DNA from: an uncultured Coriobacteriaceae bacterium
Lineage (GTDB): Bacteria > Actinomycetota > Coriobacteriia > Coriobacteriales > Eggerthellaceae
Assembly (NCBI GenBank): GCA_902781245.1
Contig: CACZIP010000140.1
Coordinates: forward strand, 1-5,829
DNA length: 5,829 nt
Reading direction: 5' to 3'
The notes below the pieces were generated by a model, which searched no databases, was not told where the DNA came from, and saw only the letters and a list, made by a program, of their open reading frames with translations. Made by a program: the position numbers and the translations under genes. How positions within the stretch are numbered: position 1 is the first letter of the stretch; every line of letters starts with the position of its first letter. Below are positions 4,788-5,829 of the stretch, piece by piece.

Positions 4788-5180
4788 ATGCAGCTCCACG
4801 TCCGCATGTCCCAGGACGAGCTCGACTGTGCCCGACAGCTTGCCAGCGCGCTCGGTATGACCCTTTCCGATGCCGTGCGGGTGCTCGTGCAGCTGCCCGT
4901 TGCCACTGTGAAGCAGGGCATCGGCTCCGTCGTCCTGGTTGACCGCGAGACCGCCGTGGGGATCAGACGCGAGCTGCGCCGCTGGGGCCATCACTACAAC
5001 CAGGCTGTGCACGCGCTCAACGCGATCGCTTACTACCTACGCCTAAACGAGATGGACTCCGACGACGTTCTCGAGGAGCTCGAGAAGGCGAACCGTAAGC
5101 TCGCGACGATGGATGCCGGAGTCGACGCCCTGCGCTCCGAGATTGCGGCGATCTCGACCCATCCACGTGCGTTCCTATGA
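4788..5180 (+). CDS. mobC: MobC-like relaxosome accessory protein
   Basis: 130 residues from this start. The N-terminus reads as a ribbon-helix-helix DNA-binding fold: strand MQLHVRMS (1-8), helix QDELDCARQLASALGM (9-24), turn and second helix TLSDAVRVLVQ (25-35). The centre carries the MobC hallmark, a G-x2-x-N-Q-x3-x-L-N segment, here WGHHYNQAVHALNAIAYYL (66-84). The C-terminus (90-125) is a charged coiled-coil-like helix. MobC proteins bind oriT and assist strand separation and nicking by the relaxase. Start choice: ATG 4788 has GGAG about 9 nt upstream, and third-position GC rises sharply here. An ATG at 4686 would add 34 residues (MPRAPKASE...), a basic N-terminus also seen in some MobC proteins, but its G-run abuts the ATG. 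A GTG at 4524 would run through the oriT candidate. The stop at 5178-5180 overlaps the relaxase Shine-Dalgarno. Confidence 0.8.
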   Translation: MQLHVRMSQDELDCARQLASALGMTLSDAVRVLVQLPVATVKQGIGSVVLVDRETAVGIRRELRRWGHHYNQAVHALNAIAYYLRLNEMDSDDVLEELEKANRKLATMDAGVDALRSEIAAISTHPRAFL

Positions 5181-5188
5181 GGGATGCT

Positions 5189-5829
5189 ATGCCGATCCTG
5201 AAACCCGTATCCGGGCACACATCCGTAAAACCGGCCATGCGCTATCTCCAGAAAGAGAACCGCGCGCTCGCAATCGATTTCATCAACATCGATGCACCCG
5301 TAGAGGAAGAAAGTCGGCTCGCGTTCGATTGGGCATCGGAGATGGACCGTACCCGGCACGAGTTCGGTAACGACGTCCCCTGGCGAGGGATACGCGTGCG
5401 AACGTACAAGCACTACATCCTGTCACCTGACCCGGAAGACGGAATCCGAATTGGCGAACTTCGTGAGCTAACGAAGTCGTGGGCAACAAAGCATTTCAAC
5501 GATTACGAGGTCGCGATCGTCTACCACGACGACAACGATAGCAGGATTCCTCACGCCCACGTCGTCGTGAACAACACCAACCTTGCAACAGGTCGCAGAC
5601 TGCAGGATCCGGACCCCGGTGCGCTCAATCGCTCCCTCCAGACAATGGCAAAGGAGATGAGACTGAGCCATTTTCCCAACATGGAAGGTCCCCGTGGAAA
5701 AATCGTCACAGAGGATGGGCGCAATCCGCGTTCCCGCCCCGCATCCCGGCAGAGGGAATACGTCCGCAGCGCCGAGGCCGCGCTACTCGCCAAGGGCGAG
5801 TACTCCTGGACGGCAGACATCCGAGCGAG
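5189..5829 (+). CDS. mobA: MOBP-type relaxase / mobilization nuclease, N-terminal part (runs off the window)
   Basis: 213 residues are present and the frame is open at the window edge. Relaxases nick one oriT strand, stay covalently bound to its 5' end and pilot it to the recipient. Visible motifs: an N-terminal tyrosine Y19 (AMRYLQKE), the likely nucleophile; TYKHYILSPDP (72-82), the conserved strand with H75; HFNDYEVAIVYHDDN (102-116); and the metal-binding HUH-like motif IPHAHVVVNNTN (120-131) with H122 and H124. This set fits the MOBP relaxase/mobilization nuclease domain. The Shine-Dalgarno GAGGG (5179-5183) lies within and just after the mobC stop, 5 nt before the ATG, so translation is probably coupled to mobC. 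An out-of-frame ATG at 5184 leads to a stop after five codons. After residue ~150 the sequence becomes basic and Arg/Ser-rich (GRNPRSRPASRQRE), typical of the linker after the nuclease domain. The C-terminal region is outside the window. Confidence 0.88.
   Translation, partial: MPILKPVSGHTSVKPAMRYLQKENRALAIDFINIDAPVEEESRLAFDWASEMDRTRHEFGNDVPWRGIRVRTYKHYILSPDPEDGIRIGELRELTKSWATKHFNDYEVAIVYHDDNDSRIPHAHVVVNNTNLATGRRLQDPDPGALNRSLQTMAKEMRLSHFPNMEGPRGKIVTEDGRNPRSRPASRQREYVRSAEAALLAKGEYSWTADIRA

Noticed and set aside
5033..5820. Long - strand frames opposite mobC and relaxase
   Set aside because: They are antisense to genes with clear family motifs, and their peptides have the Arg/Ser/Pro bias typical of antisense frames in GC-rich coding DNA.
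1..5829. tRNA, rRNA, CRISPR array, insertion sequence or integrase gene
   Set aside because: No T-loop-like motif with matching stems, no regularly spaced repeats, and no transposase or recombinase motif was seen on either strand.

Overview
The window is a mosaic accessory region. It ends inside the mobilization module of a transferable element. Reading from memory only, the MobC/relaxase pair and the Cys/His-repeat proteins (HxW...GCxCxxCG modules) resemble proteins of gut Coriobacteriia (Eggerthella/Collinsella-like Actinomycetota). The GC-rich codon use of the right-hand genes agrees with that. This host guess is inference; no rRNA, tRNA or other taxonomic marker is present.

Layout. (1) 152-1099 (+) encodes a stand-alone 315-residue PD-(D/E)XK-type nuclease-fold protein. 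(2) 1100-1486 is a gene-free convergent gap. (3) 2571-1487 (-) is a two-gene operon: a soluble helical protein of 165 residues, followed 50 bp later by a 178-residue protein with a coiled coil and two membrane segments. I recognise neither. A fair sigma70-type promoter lies upstream at 2681-2710. This stretch is visibly poorer in GC than the right half. (4) 2572-3232 has no convincing protein gene. It holds divergent promoter candidates, several inverted repeats, a tandem C-rich repeat and a strong rho-independent terminator, together compatible with an unannotated + strand RNA of about 285 nt. (5) 3233-4423 (+) holds two tandem paralogues of a Cys/His-rich, probably zinc-binding repeat protein. 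The first is 310 residues with about seven modules and a helical C-terminal domain. The second is short and is cut by an in-frame TAG inside its third module. (6) 4424-4787 is rich in inverted repeats and is the best oriT candidate. (7) 4788-5180 and 5189-5829 (+) encode a MobC-like relaxosome accessory protein and the N-terminal 213 residues of a MOBP-type relaxase, which runs off the window.

How the parts may work together. The relaxosome genes and the palindrome-rich DNA before them form a standard mobilization unit: MobC and relaxase bind and nick oriT, and transfer proteins are supplied elsewhere. The genes to the left look like cargo: a nuclease-fold protein, a membrane/soluble pair of unknown function, and the Cys/His-repeat family. 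A defence or host-interaction role for the cargo is plausible from context but is not shown by the sequence.
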